Source: an uncultured Opitutaceae bacterium (lineage in GTDB: Bacteria > Verrucomicrobiota > Verrucomicrobiia > Opitutales > Opitutaceae). From it: a stretch of DNA of 35,214 nucleotides. Numbering within the stretch: the stretch's first letter is position 1; each line of letters begins with the position of its first letter. The stretch spans positions 1 to 35,214 of the forward strand of contig CAISJA010000295.1 in NCBI GenBank assembly GCA_903885525.1. The letters run 5' to 3'. Below are positions 18,406 through 27,900 of this stretch, piece by piece. The notes below the pieces were generated by a model. The model was not told the origin of the DNA, made no database searches, and saw only the letters and a list, made by a program, of their open reading frames with translations. A program made the translations under genes and the position numbers.

Positions 18406-18648
18406 TTAGAGCTTCAGGACCTCGTCGTAGTTGAACGTCTCCTCGAAGTATTCGCAGTTGGCGAAGAAGTCGAAGAGCTTGAAGGCCTTCTTACTGGGCT
18501 CCTTCACCCCATCCCGGATCGCCTCGTCGAAGAGTTGCTCACGGAAGTCGTGCTTCCGGGTGCCACGCCCCTTGATCTGGATGAAGTCCGTCGGCGAGAA
18601 AATCGGGCGGAAGAGGCCAAGGTTGAGGATGTCCGGGCAGTCGTAGCC
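18406..18648 (-). pseudogene. hsdR: Fragment of type I restriction endonuclease subunit R (HsdR)
   Basis: Reading the minus strand from 18648 to the TAA at 18408-18406 gives 80 residues that match the end of the HsdR motor region. They open with GYDCPDILNLGLFRPIFSP, then FIQIKGRGTR (helicase motif VI, Q-x-x-GRG-x-R). They continue through FREQLFDEAIRDG to KLFDFFANCEYFEETFNYDE and stop at VLKL. In intact proteins this block is preceded by about 600 residues of nuclease and helicase and followed by a C-terminal domain; both are missing, and no hsdM or hsdS is present. The residues just before it (RRHSSLGY overlap) do not continue HsdR. It is a decayed relic of a restriction system. Confidence 0.8.
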
Positions 18649-18766
18649 GAGTGAAGAATGGCGGCGGAGGAAGTTGGTTCAGCTGCCGCACCGCCGGAGG
18701 AAGACGAGTTCATCCCATTGCTGACATCGGGTGTGGCCATGATTCATCCGCCAGACGGAGGGCAAT

Positions 18767-18783
18767 GTCACGTATTACGTGAC
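18767..18783. repeat. Perfect 8-bp palindrome GTCACGTA-t-TACGTGAC
   Basis: GTCACGTA and TACGTGAC flank a single T. Such a tight, perfect dyad is operator-like (dimeric repressor or antitoxin site). No regulator gene is adjacent, so it may be what remains of a lost promoter in the tRNA-adjacent scar. Confidence 0.5.
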
Positions 18784-19088
18784 GATTGGCTTGGGGGAGC
18801 CGAGGTGGGGCAGGCGGACGGGGGGCGCAGAAATTTGATTTGGGAGCTGAAGGCGGAGGGGCGTTTGGGGCGTGCCTTGGCGTGATTTTCAAATCAGGGG
18901 CACCCTGACTGGGTCTGGCTTGGTCGTTGTGGTTGGGCAACGGCCTGGCCTTGGACCGAGCGGCCGCCGGCGCGCCGGCCGAGCGGTCACACCGGCGGCA
19001 TCCTCCTCCGTGAATACGAGCCGGACTTTCTCAAACCGGGCCGCCGGGAGCGTCTCGGACACCTCGGGCTTGGTCCACCGCGCCCCCG

Positions 19089-22000
19089 CTAGCCCAAGGG
19101 CTGGACGCCGATCGTGCCGACCAGGAACCGGCGGTAGTCGGGGGACTCGACGTGGGCCAGCTGGGCCTGGGCGGCGGCGAAGCGTTGGTGGAGGTCGAGG
19201 CGATTGGCGATGGGCTGGTGGTCGGGGGCGGCAAGGTACGCTCCGAGCGTCCGCACATGCCGCCGCCACAGCGCCTGGTCGGCCACCTGCTTGGCTTCGA
19301 GGCGGGCAGCGTACCAGTCGCTGGCCAGCAGATACTCGCGGGAGAAGAGCGCGCGGAAGGCGGGAGTGTCCAGGGTGTAGCCGGCCGCGGAACGGCCGTA
19401 GGCCATGATCTCCAGGAGCGCCTGCAACGGGGGGCAGGCCAGGCTGATGGTGCCGTCGGTGAAGTAGCTGAGCGCCACGCGCTGGTGGGTGGCGCAGATG
19501 TTGTCCATGCCATCGGCAAACACCGCGGGATCCTGCTTTTCGGGCCGGAGCATCTCCTCCGTAAAGATCGACGAGGGATGCGTGAAGACGCGGCCGAGGA
19601 AGACGCGGCCGAATTTGGCGGTGATGCGATACCCCAGCCGGCTCGCCAGCACGGGGCGGCCGGCCCACTCGAAGTCCTGGCAACGCTCCAGATATCCGTT
19701 TGCGAGCAGGAAGTCCGGTTCGCGCTCGGCCGGCTTCATGCGGCACCACAGCTCGGGCACGAGGAGGCTGATGTCGTGGTTGACGCGCATTTTCGGGCCG
19801 ACGTAGCCGGCGGCGGAGAGAAACGCCGGGTGCCCGGTCAGGATCTGCGCGACCAGCGCCGCATTGAGGTCGAGCAGCGCCGGCAGGGCGTTGAACGGCC
19901 CCTTGGTCAGCGCCCCTTCCGAACCGGCTCCCGTGGTGGAAGGCGATTTGCCGGTCATGGAACTGATGTACTCCATGAACAGCTCGGGCAGCTCAAGATA
20001 GTGCAGCGGATTGAAGACCGCGAGGGAGCGGATATTGGCCTGCGGCTCCGGCGGGTTGTTGCGGCGGCCGGGAACGACGGCATCGACCGGGGTGAGCACC
20101 GGTGCGTCCGCCGGCAGGCGGCGGAAAAGGCGCGTCCCCATGCGGGCCAGGTGGACGGCCCGGGCATCGGCCAGGTCCGGCCGCACCTGCAGGTAACGGG
20201 GGTTTTTCGAGGGCTGGCCGTTCACCAGCCGCGGATGGGCGGAGGAGACAAAATACTCCGGGCCGGCGGGGTCGGTCGCGGCCGCACGCACGAGCGCCTG
20301 CATCGCGGGCGAAAACGGGGCAAAGCTGATGGCCTCGTCGATCAGCTCCCGGGCATCCGCCTGGTTGAGGGGCTCGAAGTTGGAGATGAAATTCCCGGGC
20401 TGCGCCATTTCCCGCTCGGTCGTCCGATCGTAGCCGCGATGAATGGCGTCGTCCGGGCGCTGGAATAGCTGCTGCTCGCAGTTCTGGGCGAACTTTTCCG
20501 ATCTCCCGTCCCGCCCGGGCAGCGCGTCCCGGAGGGCGGCCGCGGGCACCACGACCGAGGCCGTGATGTCGTCCTCCATCTGGATCTTGGCCGCGGGGTG
20601 AAAATCCTCGCGGAGCCCGAACACGCGCCAGGCCCCGTCGACGGCAAAGCCCACCCGCACGTAACTTGCGGTCAGCTTGCGGTTGCCGCACTTCAACTCG
20701 TGCCCGGGCTGGCCGTTGATGATGTCGACCGAGAAATGTGCGCGCCAGTTTTCGCCCCACGCCGTCGTGTAGTGGCGTTTCACCACGAAGACGATTTCCC
20801 GCAGGTAGCGCGGGATGGCGCGCAGCCAGGCGTTGTACTCGTCCGAGTAGTCGAGATCGACCGGCGTGAGGAGCTTGATGACCGATCCGAGCGAGCGCTC
20901 GGGACTGAGGATGGGGCGGGAGTCGGTCCCGTGTCTGGCCGGGTCGCGGAAGCGGTCCCCGTAGTCGCGCCCGATAAGCTCCACCACGCGGTCCAGGTCA
21001 TTCTCGAAGTCCGCGATGAAGACCGGACCGGGCAGGATGGCATCGGAGATGGCCTTCGAGATTTCGGATTTGCCGCCGCCGGAGACCGTGCAGGGCTTGT
21101 GGCAGAAAAGCCCCTCGGCGACGGTTCCGACGATGTGCCAGGCCGTGTGCCCCGGCGGCTGCACCAGGCTGATCTTGTAGCCGGATGGACGGACATAGGT
21201 GCGGCCCACGCGGAAGGGCAGGCTCTGCGCGAGGCCCTGATGGATCCAGGTCAGGCGCTGGGTGGGCAGGTCGAAATGCACGTCTTCCGGGACGTAGAGG
21301 ATGTCGGGATACCGGCGGTCCAGCGCATATCCCTCGGGCTTCACGTCGAGCAGCGAGGCATAGCGTTCGGCGACATCGGCGAAAGAGTACCCCCGCTGCT
21401 GCACGTGCAGGTTGCCGCAAAACTCCTCGCCGAGATCGTAGGCGGGGTAGGTCAGGGCTCCGCCGGCGTGCTCCTCCTCGGCCAGTCCATAGAGGTTGGC
21501 GGAGTAGCTGATCTGGGTCTTCACCTCCTTCTTGCAGTACCCAAAATAGTTGTCCGCAATGATGGTGACGATCACCCCGGAGGCGTCGCGGGCGCAGACC
21601 TTGAAGGCGGAGCCGCCGTTGTAGAGCTCGGTATCGGTCTGCCAGCACATCCCGTCCCGCCGCTGCCGGGGGGTGGCCTGGTCGAAATGGGGCAGGCCCA
21701 GGGAGCGTTTGGTCAGGGTGGTCAGGTGCGGGGCCAGGATCACGCCCCCGGTGTGGCCCGTCCAGCCGTCGGGCCGCAGCGCCAAATCGTTGTCCGGCCG
21801 GCGGGGGTCGCCCGCATTTTCAAAAATGGACTCCACGAAATCGAGGTTGGCCACCAGGGAGCCCGGGGCAAAAAACCGGATTTCCAGCCGCTTCTCCGTG
21901 ATGAAGCCCGGCACGGCCGGCACGACCAGGGGCTGGAGGAGCAGGGAGACAAAGCACGCGGCCTCGGCCGGCTGCCCGCCGGTGTAGGGCAGCACCAGCA

Positions 22001-22433
22001 GGTCCCGCGGTGGGCGCAGGGCCTCGGTCAGCAGATGGACGAAGGTGCTGGCGGGCACCTCGAGCTTGTCGTCCGGCACGGGCAATCCGCCCGCCGCCAG
22101 GTGGAAGACGCCGCTGGTGGTGCGCCGGTCATTGGCCGGATTGTGCAGCACGCCGTTGCGGAGCCGGTAGCTCCGCAGCAGGGGCGAGGTGTGGGAATCG
22201 CCCTTCTCGGGGAGCGACAGCTTCCGGGCCAGTCCCGGTTCATCCAGCCCCAAGGCGTTGCCCGGGAGCCGGGGCACCGGGCCGCAGGCTGAAAAGGCGC
22301 GGTCAAGGTAGGCCTGGATTCTCTCATCGGTGGGGCAGGACCGGCCGCCCGGCCCGCCCTCCCCGCTCGCCAGCAGGCGCAATCGCTGGGCCACGGCTTG
22401 GGGCAGAGGGGAACCGGAGAGTGTGGGAGGCAT
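19089..22433 (-). CDS. Large enzyme, putative PPi-dependent phosphoenolpyruvate carboxykinase
   Basis: The product is 1114 aa from ATG 22433-22431; a GAGGG lies 10 nt upstream of that ATG. There is no signal peptide or membrane segment, so it is cytoplasmic. The most telling part is CTVSGGGKSEIS (Cys448-Lys455), a phosphate-binding loop placed as in PEP carboxykinases, followed by VFIADFENDLDRVVELIG. Other conserved-looking blocks are FNPLHYLELPELFMEYISSM, NALPALLDLNAALVAQILTG and GPKMRVNHDISLLVPELWCR. Length, about twice the GTP or ATP enzymes, and the loop fit the PPi-type PEPCK described from Propionibacterium and Entamoeba, which interconverts oxaloacetate plus PPi with PEP, CO2 and phosphate. 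The assignment is from memory of the family and needs a profile search. The gene stands alone. Confidence 0.6.
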   Translation of the reverse strand: MPPTLSGSPLPQAVAQRLRLLASGEGGPGGRSCPTDERIQAYLDRAFSACGPVPRLPGNALGLDEPGLARKLSLPEKGDSHTSPLLRSYRLRNGVLHNPANDRRTTSGVFHLAAGGLPVPDDKLEVPASTFVHLLTEALRPPRDLLVLPYTGGQPAEAACFVSLLLQPLVVPAVPGFITEKRLEIRFFAPGSLVANLDFVESIFENAGDPRRPDNDLALRPDGWTGHTGGVILAPHLTTLTKRSLGLPHFDQATPRQRRDGMCWQTDTELYNGGSAFKVCARDASGVIVTIIADNYFGYCKKEVKTQISYSANLYGLAEEEHAGGALTYPAYDLGEEFCGNLHVQQRGYSFADVAERYASLLDVKPEGYALDRRYPDILYVPEDVHFDLPTQRLTWIHQGLAQSLPFRVGRTYVRPSGYKISLVQPPGHTAWHIVGTVAEGLFCHKPCTVSGGGKSEISKAISDAILPGPVFIADFENDLDRVVELIGRDYGDRFRDPARHGTDSRPILSPERSLGSVIKLLTPVDLDYSDEYNAWLRAIPRYLREIVFVVKRHYTTAWGENWRAHFSVDIINGQPGHELKCGNRKLTASYVRVGFAVDGAWRVFGLREDFHPAAKIQMEDDITASVVVPAAALRDALPGRDGRSEKFAQNCEQQLFQRPDDAIHRGYDRTTEREMAQPGNFISNFEPLNQADARELIDEAISFAPFSPAMQALVRAAATDPAGPEYFVSSAHPRLVNGQPSKNPRYLQVRPDLADARAVHLARMGTRLFRRLPADAPVLTPVDAVVPGRRNNPPEPQANIRSLAVFNPLHYLELPELFMEYISSMTGKSPSTTGAGSEGALTKGPFNALPALLDLNAALVAQILTGHPAFLSAAGYVGPKMRVNHDISLLVPELWCRMKPAEREPDFLLANGYLERCQDFEWAGRPVLASRLGYRITAKFGRVFLGRVFTHPSSIFTEEMLRPEKQDPAVFADGMDNICATHQRVALSYFTDGTISLACPPLQALLEIMAYGRSAAGYTLDTPAFRALFSREYLLASDWYAARLEAKQVADQALWRRHVRTLGAYLAAPDHQPIANRLDLHQRFAAAQAQLAHVESPDYRRFLVGTIGVQPLG

Positions 22434-23172
22434 AGGCAGACGGCCCTCGGGCAAATCGCTTTTTGAAGGGCCGTACTAAGACGAGCATGAAACAGATTCT
22501 GCGCCAGCCGCGAGGCCAGTTGCGCAAATATGCGTCATCATGGTCCCTGGCGTGATGGTTCGGAGGCCGGGCCGGATATGAATCGGGGCGACGCGGCAAA
22601 GTTTTCCTGGGGTGAGGGGTTGCCCGTTTGGGGGCGATGCCCCGGATCCGGGCAGCAACCGTGCCCGCGGTGATTCCCGCAGAGGAACCGGGAGTGTTGC
22701 CCCCTTGCGGGGAGGATGGCCGCCGCCCAACCGTTGTCCCCGGCGTCGACGAACCGCCACGGCAGGAAGGGCATTTTTTGCCGGAGGTGCCCGCCGACCG
22801 GAAAATATTTCGCACCCGTCAGGGCAAAAAACATCCAAGTATTTGCATAACATAATTTAATATTCCGAGAAATTTTCTCGGCATATCCTAAGCTTTTATC
22901 GGGCGGAATCCACCTGCCAACGCGGATGGATCCGCTCTTTTGGCTCCGTCTGACCAACCATCCTCCTCCCTGTCGATGCCGCCAGGCTACCTTTTCGCCC
23001 ACGCCTTTTCCCGCCCGACCTATCCACCATTCCACCCGGTGCCAGCCCACTCCGCCCGCATTCACGCCTGCCCGCAGGGGCCCGGATTCAGCCGGGGCTC
23101 CGGCGGGAGCCTCGCGCCTGCGCCTGAGGCCCGCGTCTCGTGCAGGCGCGGATGCGGCATCCTCCTCGCGCC
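22434..23172. other. 740-base non-coding stretch with an AT-rich centre
   Basis: Overlapping open frames exist on both strands but read as Arg/Pro/Gly-rich shadows. Around 22790-22905 the composition turns AT-rich (runs of A and TATTTGCATAACATAATTTAATATT-like sequence), with a perfect dyad at 22865-22881. I could not fit a known riboswitch or small RNA. The AT-rich part is the likely promoter region for the sensor gene at 23173 and possibly for the PEPCK-like gene on the other strand. Confidence 0.45.
22865..22881. repeat. Perfect dyad CCGAGAAA-t-TTTCTCGG in AT-rich intergenic DNA
   Basis: Two 8-bp arms flank a single T. It lies inside the only strongly AT-rich patch of this intergenic region and so could be an operator overlapping a promoter. 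As a transcript hairpin it would be closed by A-T pairs and lacks a following T tract, so a terminator is less likely. Confidence 0.5.
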
Positions 23173-23757
23173 ATGAGAACAAAGGAGCGCCCCGGCATCG
23201 TCCACGGTCTGGCTTGGAGCACCGCCTCGCTCTGTCTGGTGGCGGTGCTGGACTTCGTCACCGGGTATGAAATCCTCCTTCCGTTGCTGTATCTCGTGCC
23301 GGTCGGCCTCGCCGCCTGGTACGTGGGGCGCACCGGGGCCTGGGCCTTCGCCCTGCTGTCCGCCCTCACCTGGTTCGCCGACGACCTCACGGGCGGCCAC
23401 CGGTACGCCCACGAGTGCATCCGCTACTGGAACCTGCTGATGTTCCTTGGCTGCTATCTCAGCGTCGGGCTCATTTTGGTCCGCCTGAAAGCGAGCCTGG
23501 AAAAGGCGCAGGAGCTGTTGCGGGAAAAAACGGAGGCCCTGCGCGCCCTCGACTCTTCCAGCTCCAAGATGCGCCAGCTGGAAGGCAGCTTCCAGACCGT
23601 CTGCGCCTGGACCAACCAGATCAAGGACGGCGACGAGTGGGTTGATTTCCAGGTGTACCTCGAACGGCACCTGAACATCCGGCTGAGCCACGGCATGTCG
23701 CCCGCGGGCCTGCAAAAATACCGCGCGGCGGAACGGCGCGAGCGCCTGCTGCAGTAG
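23173..23757 (+). CDS. Membrane sensor stub with C-terminal ICSxCKKIR-related domain
   Basis: The 194-aa protein starts at ATG 23173. Three membrane helices (about residues 12-30, 36-57 and 86-106) include the LDFVTGYEILLPLLYLVPVG pattern, seen as the N-terminal sensor of many GGDEF and histidine-kinase proteins. A coiled coil follows (about 108-140, KASLEKAQELLREKTEALRA). The end (VCAWTNQIKDGDEWVDFQVY and RHLNIRLSHGMSPAGLQKY) resembles the short output or linker domain usually written ICSxCKKIRDxxGYWxxLE...FSHGICPEC, here without its cysteines. There is no kinase, GGDEF or receiver domain, so it is a signalling stub of unknown output. It converges on the RND adaptor gene with a hairpin between them. 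Confidence 0.65.
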   Translation: MRTKERPGIVHGLAWSTASLCLVAVLDFVTGYEILLPLLYLVPVGLAAWYVGRTGAWAFALLSALTWFADDLTGGHRYAHECIRYWNLLMFLGCYLSVGLILVRLKASLEKAQELLREKTEALRALDSSSSKMRQLEGSFQTVCAWTNQIKDGDEWVDFQVYLERHLNIRLSHGMSPAGLQKYRAAERRERLLQ

Positions 23758-23786
23758 TCCAGAAGCGGCTCTCGGCGCAGCGCGGG

Positions 23787-23823
23787 CCCGGTGGAAACCG
23801 CCGGGTGCGCGGGGTTATTTTTT
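23787..23823 (+). terminator. Hairpin plus T-rich tail after the sensor stub
   Basis: CCCGGTGG (23787-23794) pairs with CCGCCGGG (23798-23805), with one T-G wobble, around an AAA loop. The sequence TTATTTTTT starts about 10 nt later at 23815. The T tract is further from the stem than usual and overlaps the end of the convergent adaptor gene, so it is a plausible but not ideal intrinsic terminator. Confidence 0.5.
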
Positions 23824-24912
23824 CTCCGGACTCAACGGCTCGACGAGGGCTCCGTCCGTCAGGGCGTCGCTCGGGTTGGACACGAGGACGGTCCCCTCCG
23901 CCAGGCCGTCCACGATTTCGATCTGGGTGCCGTAATCGCGGCCGAACTTCACCGGCTTGAGCCTGATCCGGTTGCCGGGCTCCACGACGGCCACGAGGTT
24001 GCCGTCGGCGCGGATGATGGCGGCGTTGGTCGGCACCAGCAGCGGCGGATCGACGGGCACGAGGAGGAGCCGGACCTGGGCGAACATGCCGGGCAACAGC
24101 TCGCCCTGGCTGTTGGGAATCTGGATTTCGGCCTGCAGGGTGCGCGACACCGGATCGAGGGCGCCGGCCACGCGGCTGACCTTGCCGGGGAAAGCCCGGT
24201 GCGGATACTCGTTGACCAGAATCTCGGCCGGGAGCCCGGCGCGGATGGAGCGGACATAGGTTTGGGGAATGCCCACGGTGACGCGCAACGGGTCCCGCTG
24301 GGTCAGGCGGAAGAGCATCAGCCGGCTGGCATCGGTGGTGATGAGGGCGCCGGCATCGGTCGGCCGCGCCGCCACCACGCCGTCGAACGGCGCGGTGACT
24401 TGCTCGAAGCCCTGCAGCTGGGTCAGGCGGCCGACCTCGGCCTCGGCGGCGCGGACGCTCGCGGCCCCGGCCTGGGCGGCAGCCGACTTCTCCTCCACTT
24501 CCTGCCGGGAGACGACGTTCTTCTCCGCCATCTCCTGCCAGCGGGCGGCCGTCGCCTTGGCCAGGGCGGCATTGGCCTGGGCGAGGGCGAGCGCCGCCTT
24601 TGCCTGGTTCAACTGCTGGTCCACTTCGGGGGAGTCGATGACAGCGAGCACCTGGCCCGCCTTCACCGCATCGCCGAGATCGACATTCCACCGGGCGAGA
24701 TAGCCGGTGGTGCGGGCGTAGAGGGCCGCCTCCTGGTTGGCGAGCAGGCTGGCGGGCAGCACCAGCTCGGAGGCACCGGGGGCGCGGCGGGCGGTGACGA
24801 CGTTGACTGGCCGGGCGGCGACGGGGGCCTCGGCGGCACCGGCGACGGCGGAAGCCAGGGCGGCGGCGGCCAGGAGAGAAAGCAAACGGGAGTGGGACGG
24901 GGAACGGTTCAT
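23815..24912 (-). CDS. RND efflux periplasmic adaptor (membrane fusion protein)
   Basis: The 365-aa product has a signal peptide (LLSLLAAAALASAVAGAAEA). The order of parts is typical of RND adaptors: a first lipoyl half (ALYARTTGYLARWNVDLGDAVKAGQVLAVID), an alpha-helical hairpin rich in Ala and Gln (about 95-165), and a second lipoyl half (QVTAPFDGVVAARPTDAGALI). A beta-barrel (PLRVTVGIPQTYVRSIRAG) and a membrane-proximal domain (about 270-360) complete it. It links the inner-membrane RND pump to an outer-membrane channel. It lies 31 nt downstream of the permease gene on the same strand, so the two are one operon in the order permease-adaptor. No TolC-like gene is in the window. Substrate unknown. 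Confidence 0.88.
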   Translation of the reverse strand: MNRSPSHSRLLSLLAAAALASAVAGAAEAPVAARPVNVVTARRAPGASELVLPASLLANQEAALYARTTGYLARWNVDLGDAVKAGQVLAVIDSPEVDQQLNQAKAALALAQANAALAKATAARWQEMAEKNVVSRQEVEEKSAAAQAGAASVRAAEAEVGRLTQLQGFEQVTAPFDGVVAARPTDAGALITTDASRLMLFRLTQRDPLRVTVGIPQTYVRSIRAGLPAEILVNEYPHRAFPGKVSRVAGALDPVSRTLQAEIQIPNSQGELLPGMFAQVRLLLVPVDPPLLVPTNAAIIRADGNLVAVVEPGNRIRLKPVKFGRDYGTQIEIVDGLAEGTVLVSNPSDALTDGALVEPLSPEKK

Positions 24913-24943
24913 GGGACGAAAAAAACGGCGGTGGGGGAAAGGA

Positions 24944-27900
24944 TCAGTTGTTGTCCGGCAAGTGGGCGTCGTGGAGCTCCTCCAAAATGGTCTCCTCCGG
25001 ACGGTGGGCGGCCTGGCGGCGCAGGGTGGCGTAGACGGCCGGGACGAGGAAGAGCGTGGCGACGGTGGCCACGAGCAGGCCGCCGATCACGGCGCGGCCG
25101 AGCGGGGCGTTCTGCTCGCCGCCTTCGCCCCAGCCGAGCGACATGGGGAGCATGCCGATGATCATGGCGAGCGCCGTCATCAGCACGGGGCGGAGCCGGG
25201 TGTGTCCGGCCGCGAGCGCCGCGGCGCGAGCGTCCTTGCCCTCCTTGCGCTGGTCGTTGGCAAAGGTCACGAGCAGGATGGAATTCGCCGTGGCCACGCC
25301 CACGCTCATGATCGCGCCCATCAGCGAGGGAACGCTCAGCGTGGTCCGGGTCAGCAGCAGCGCCCAGATGATGCCGCAGAGGGCGCCGGGCAGGGCCATG
25401 ATGATGATGAACGGGTCGAGCCAGGACTGGAAGTTCACCACCATGAGCAGATAGACGAGGAGGATGGCGAAGAGCACGCCGTAGCCGAGGCCCGCGAACG
25501 AGGCGTCCATGCTCTGCACCTGCCCGCGCAGCTTGATGAAGCTGCCGCGGGACAGCCGGGGCTCGTATTCCTTGATCAACTGGCGGACCTCCGCGGCCAC
25601 GGAGCCGAGGTCGCGCTGGTCGACGTTGGCATAGACGTCGAAGACCGGCTGGATGTCGTAGTGGCTGACGACGGCGGAGGTGACCGTGCGCTGGACCGTG
25701 GCCACATTCCCGAGGATCTCCGGCGTGTTGGTGCGGGCGCTGACGCCGATGGGCGTGCCCTGCAGGGCCTCGATCGAGTCGAGCCGGAACTGGGGCGTCT
25801 GCGTGGCGATCAGGTACTGCACGCCGTTCTGCGGGTTGAGCCAGAAATTTGGGGCGGACTGGCCCGAGCCGCTGAGCGCGATCAGCAGGTTGCCCGCCAC
25901 GTCGCGCTGGGTCAGGCCGAGCTGTTCGGCGCGGGCGCGGTCCACGTTCACCAGCAGCGAGGGGGCGTTGACAATCTGGTGGACATGGACGTCGACCGCG
26001 CCGCGGATCCGGCTGATCCGGGACGACAGTTCCTGGGCGAGGGCGTAATTGGCGGCGCGGTCGCGGCCGGCGATCTGCACGTCGATCGGCGCGGGCAGGC
26101 CGAAGTTCAGGATCTGGCCCACGATGTCGGACGGCTGGGTGAAGAAGACGTAGTCGGGGAAGTCGTGGTTGAGACGGGCGCGGATCCGCCGCACGTAGGC
26201 CCAGGTCGAGGCGTGTTTTTCCGGATTGAGCGAGACGAGGATCTCGCCGTCGGCCGAGCCGATCGTCACGGAATCGCTGAACGCCAGCGCGGTGCCGCCG
26301 GCGGGCAGGCCGATGTTGTCGAGGATCGCCACCAGCTCCTCTGCCGGGATGACTTCGCGGATGACGGTGTCGACCTGGGTGAAGACGTGCTCGGTCTCCT
26401 CCAGACGCAGGCCGGCGGGCCCGCGCACATGGAGGCGGAACTGCCCGGCGTCCACCAGCGGGAAAAAATCGCGGCCGAGGAAGGGCAGGAGCAGGCAGGT
26501 GGCGAGGACCACCCCCGCCGCGGCCAGCATGACGGTGCGGCGATGCCCGAGGCACCAGTCGAGCGCGCCGGTGTAGGCGCGGCGCAGGCGGGTGAAGTGG
26601 ACGTGGAAGCGGACGTGGATCCGCCAGAAGAGGTCGCCGCGCGGGGCGTGGGGATCGGCGGGCCCGTCCTCCCGATCGTGGAAGACCGGCTGCCCGTGGA
26701 GCAGGTAGTGCACGAAGGTCGGCACCACCGTCCGGGAGAGGAAGTAGGACGCCAGCATGGCGAAGATGACGGCGAGGGCGAGCGGGCCGAAGAGGAACTT
26801 GGCGGTGCCTTCGAGCAGGAAGATCGGCACAAAGACAATGCAGATGCAGAGGGTCGAGACGAAGGCGGGGACGGCGATCTGCTCGGCACCGTCGAGGATG
26901 GCCTGGATCAGGGGCTTTTTCAGGCCGAGGTTGCGGTCGATGTTCTCGATGGTGACGGTGGCATCGTCGACGAGGATGCCGACGGCGAGGGCGAGGCCGC
27001 CGAGGGTCATGGCGTTGATCGTCTGTCCGCAGAGATTGAGGATGATGAGCGAGCAGAAGATGGAGAGCGGGATGGAGAGCGCCACCACCAGGGTGTTCCG
27101 CCAGGTGCCGAGAAAGAGCAGGATCATGGCGGAGGTGAGGAAGGTGGCGATCAGGGCCTCCTTGATCACGCCGTTGAGCGCCGCGCGGACGAAGATCGAC
27201 TGGTCGAACTGGGGATGGAGTTCGAGCTCCTTGGGCAGGGTGGAGGCGATGCGGGGCAGCACGCCCTTGATGCGGCTGATGATGTCGAGGGTGGAGGCGG
27301 CGCCGCTTTTCAGGATCGGCAGCAGCGCGCCGCGCGTGCCGTTCTGCCGGACGATGTTGGTCTGCGGGGCGCTGCCGTCGCGCACCTGGGCGACGTCGCG
27401 CACAAAGAGGGTGGTGCCGTTGACCACCTTGACGGGAAGGTCGTTCAGCCCCTTCACGAGGTCCGGGCTGCTGTTGACCATCACAGCATATTCCCGGTCG
27501 CCGATCTTGGCCGTGCCGGAGGGAAGCGTGAGGTTCTGGAGGTTGATCGCGTTGGCCACATCCGTCGGGGTCAGCCCGTTGGCCTGGAGCGCCCGGGGAT
27601 CGAGGTCGACCTGGATCTGGCGGACCTTGCCGCCCGAGGGCAGCGGGACCGAGGCGCCCTGGACGGTGGCGAGCTGGGAGCGCAGGAAATTGAGGCCGAT
27701 GTCGTAGAGCGCCTGCTCCGAGAGGGTCTTGCTCCCGAGACCGAGCTGGAGGATCGGCACGTTCGAGGCGCTGAAGCGGATGACCAGCGGCGGCGTCGCC
27801 CCCGTGGGCAGCACGCGCAGAATCGTCTGGTTGATGGCGGTGACCTGCGCCACCGCCGCATCCACGCTGGTGCGGGGCTGGAAGAAAACCTTGATCACGC

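Larger units (their letters stand above)
18082..19088. other. Gene-poor scar downstream of the tRNA
   Basis: This kilobase has no intact gene I can support. It holds an HsdR fragment (18406-18648, minus), a perfect palindrome (18767-18783), a short plus-strand stretch at about 18271-18372 that reads like protein (KCAKRIVQGLDAPK, then TREGRQVVSDADFEVL and a stop) but lacks a start, and a GC3-rich minus-strand stretch near 18990-19088. Composition is lower in GC than its surroundings between 18.1 and 18.4 kb. Position behind a tRNA 3' end suggests a decayed integrated element; no copy of the tRNA 3' end was found in the window to mark a far boundary. Confidence 0.5.

Noticed and set aside
18990..19088. 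Minus-strand stretch reading WTKPEVSETLPAARFEKVRL after the PEPCK-like stop
   Set aside because: Codon third positions are GC-rich and it looks coding, but it has no start or recognisable family and the frame degenerates within 40 codons.
22434..23172. Search for a riboswitch or structured RNA in the long gap
   Set aside because: No cobalamin, c-di-GMP, glycine or other conserved core could be matched by eye.
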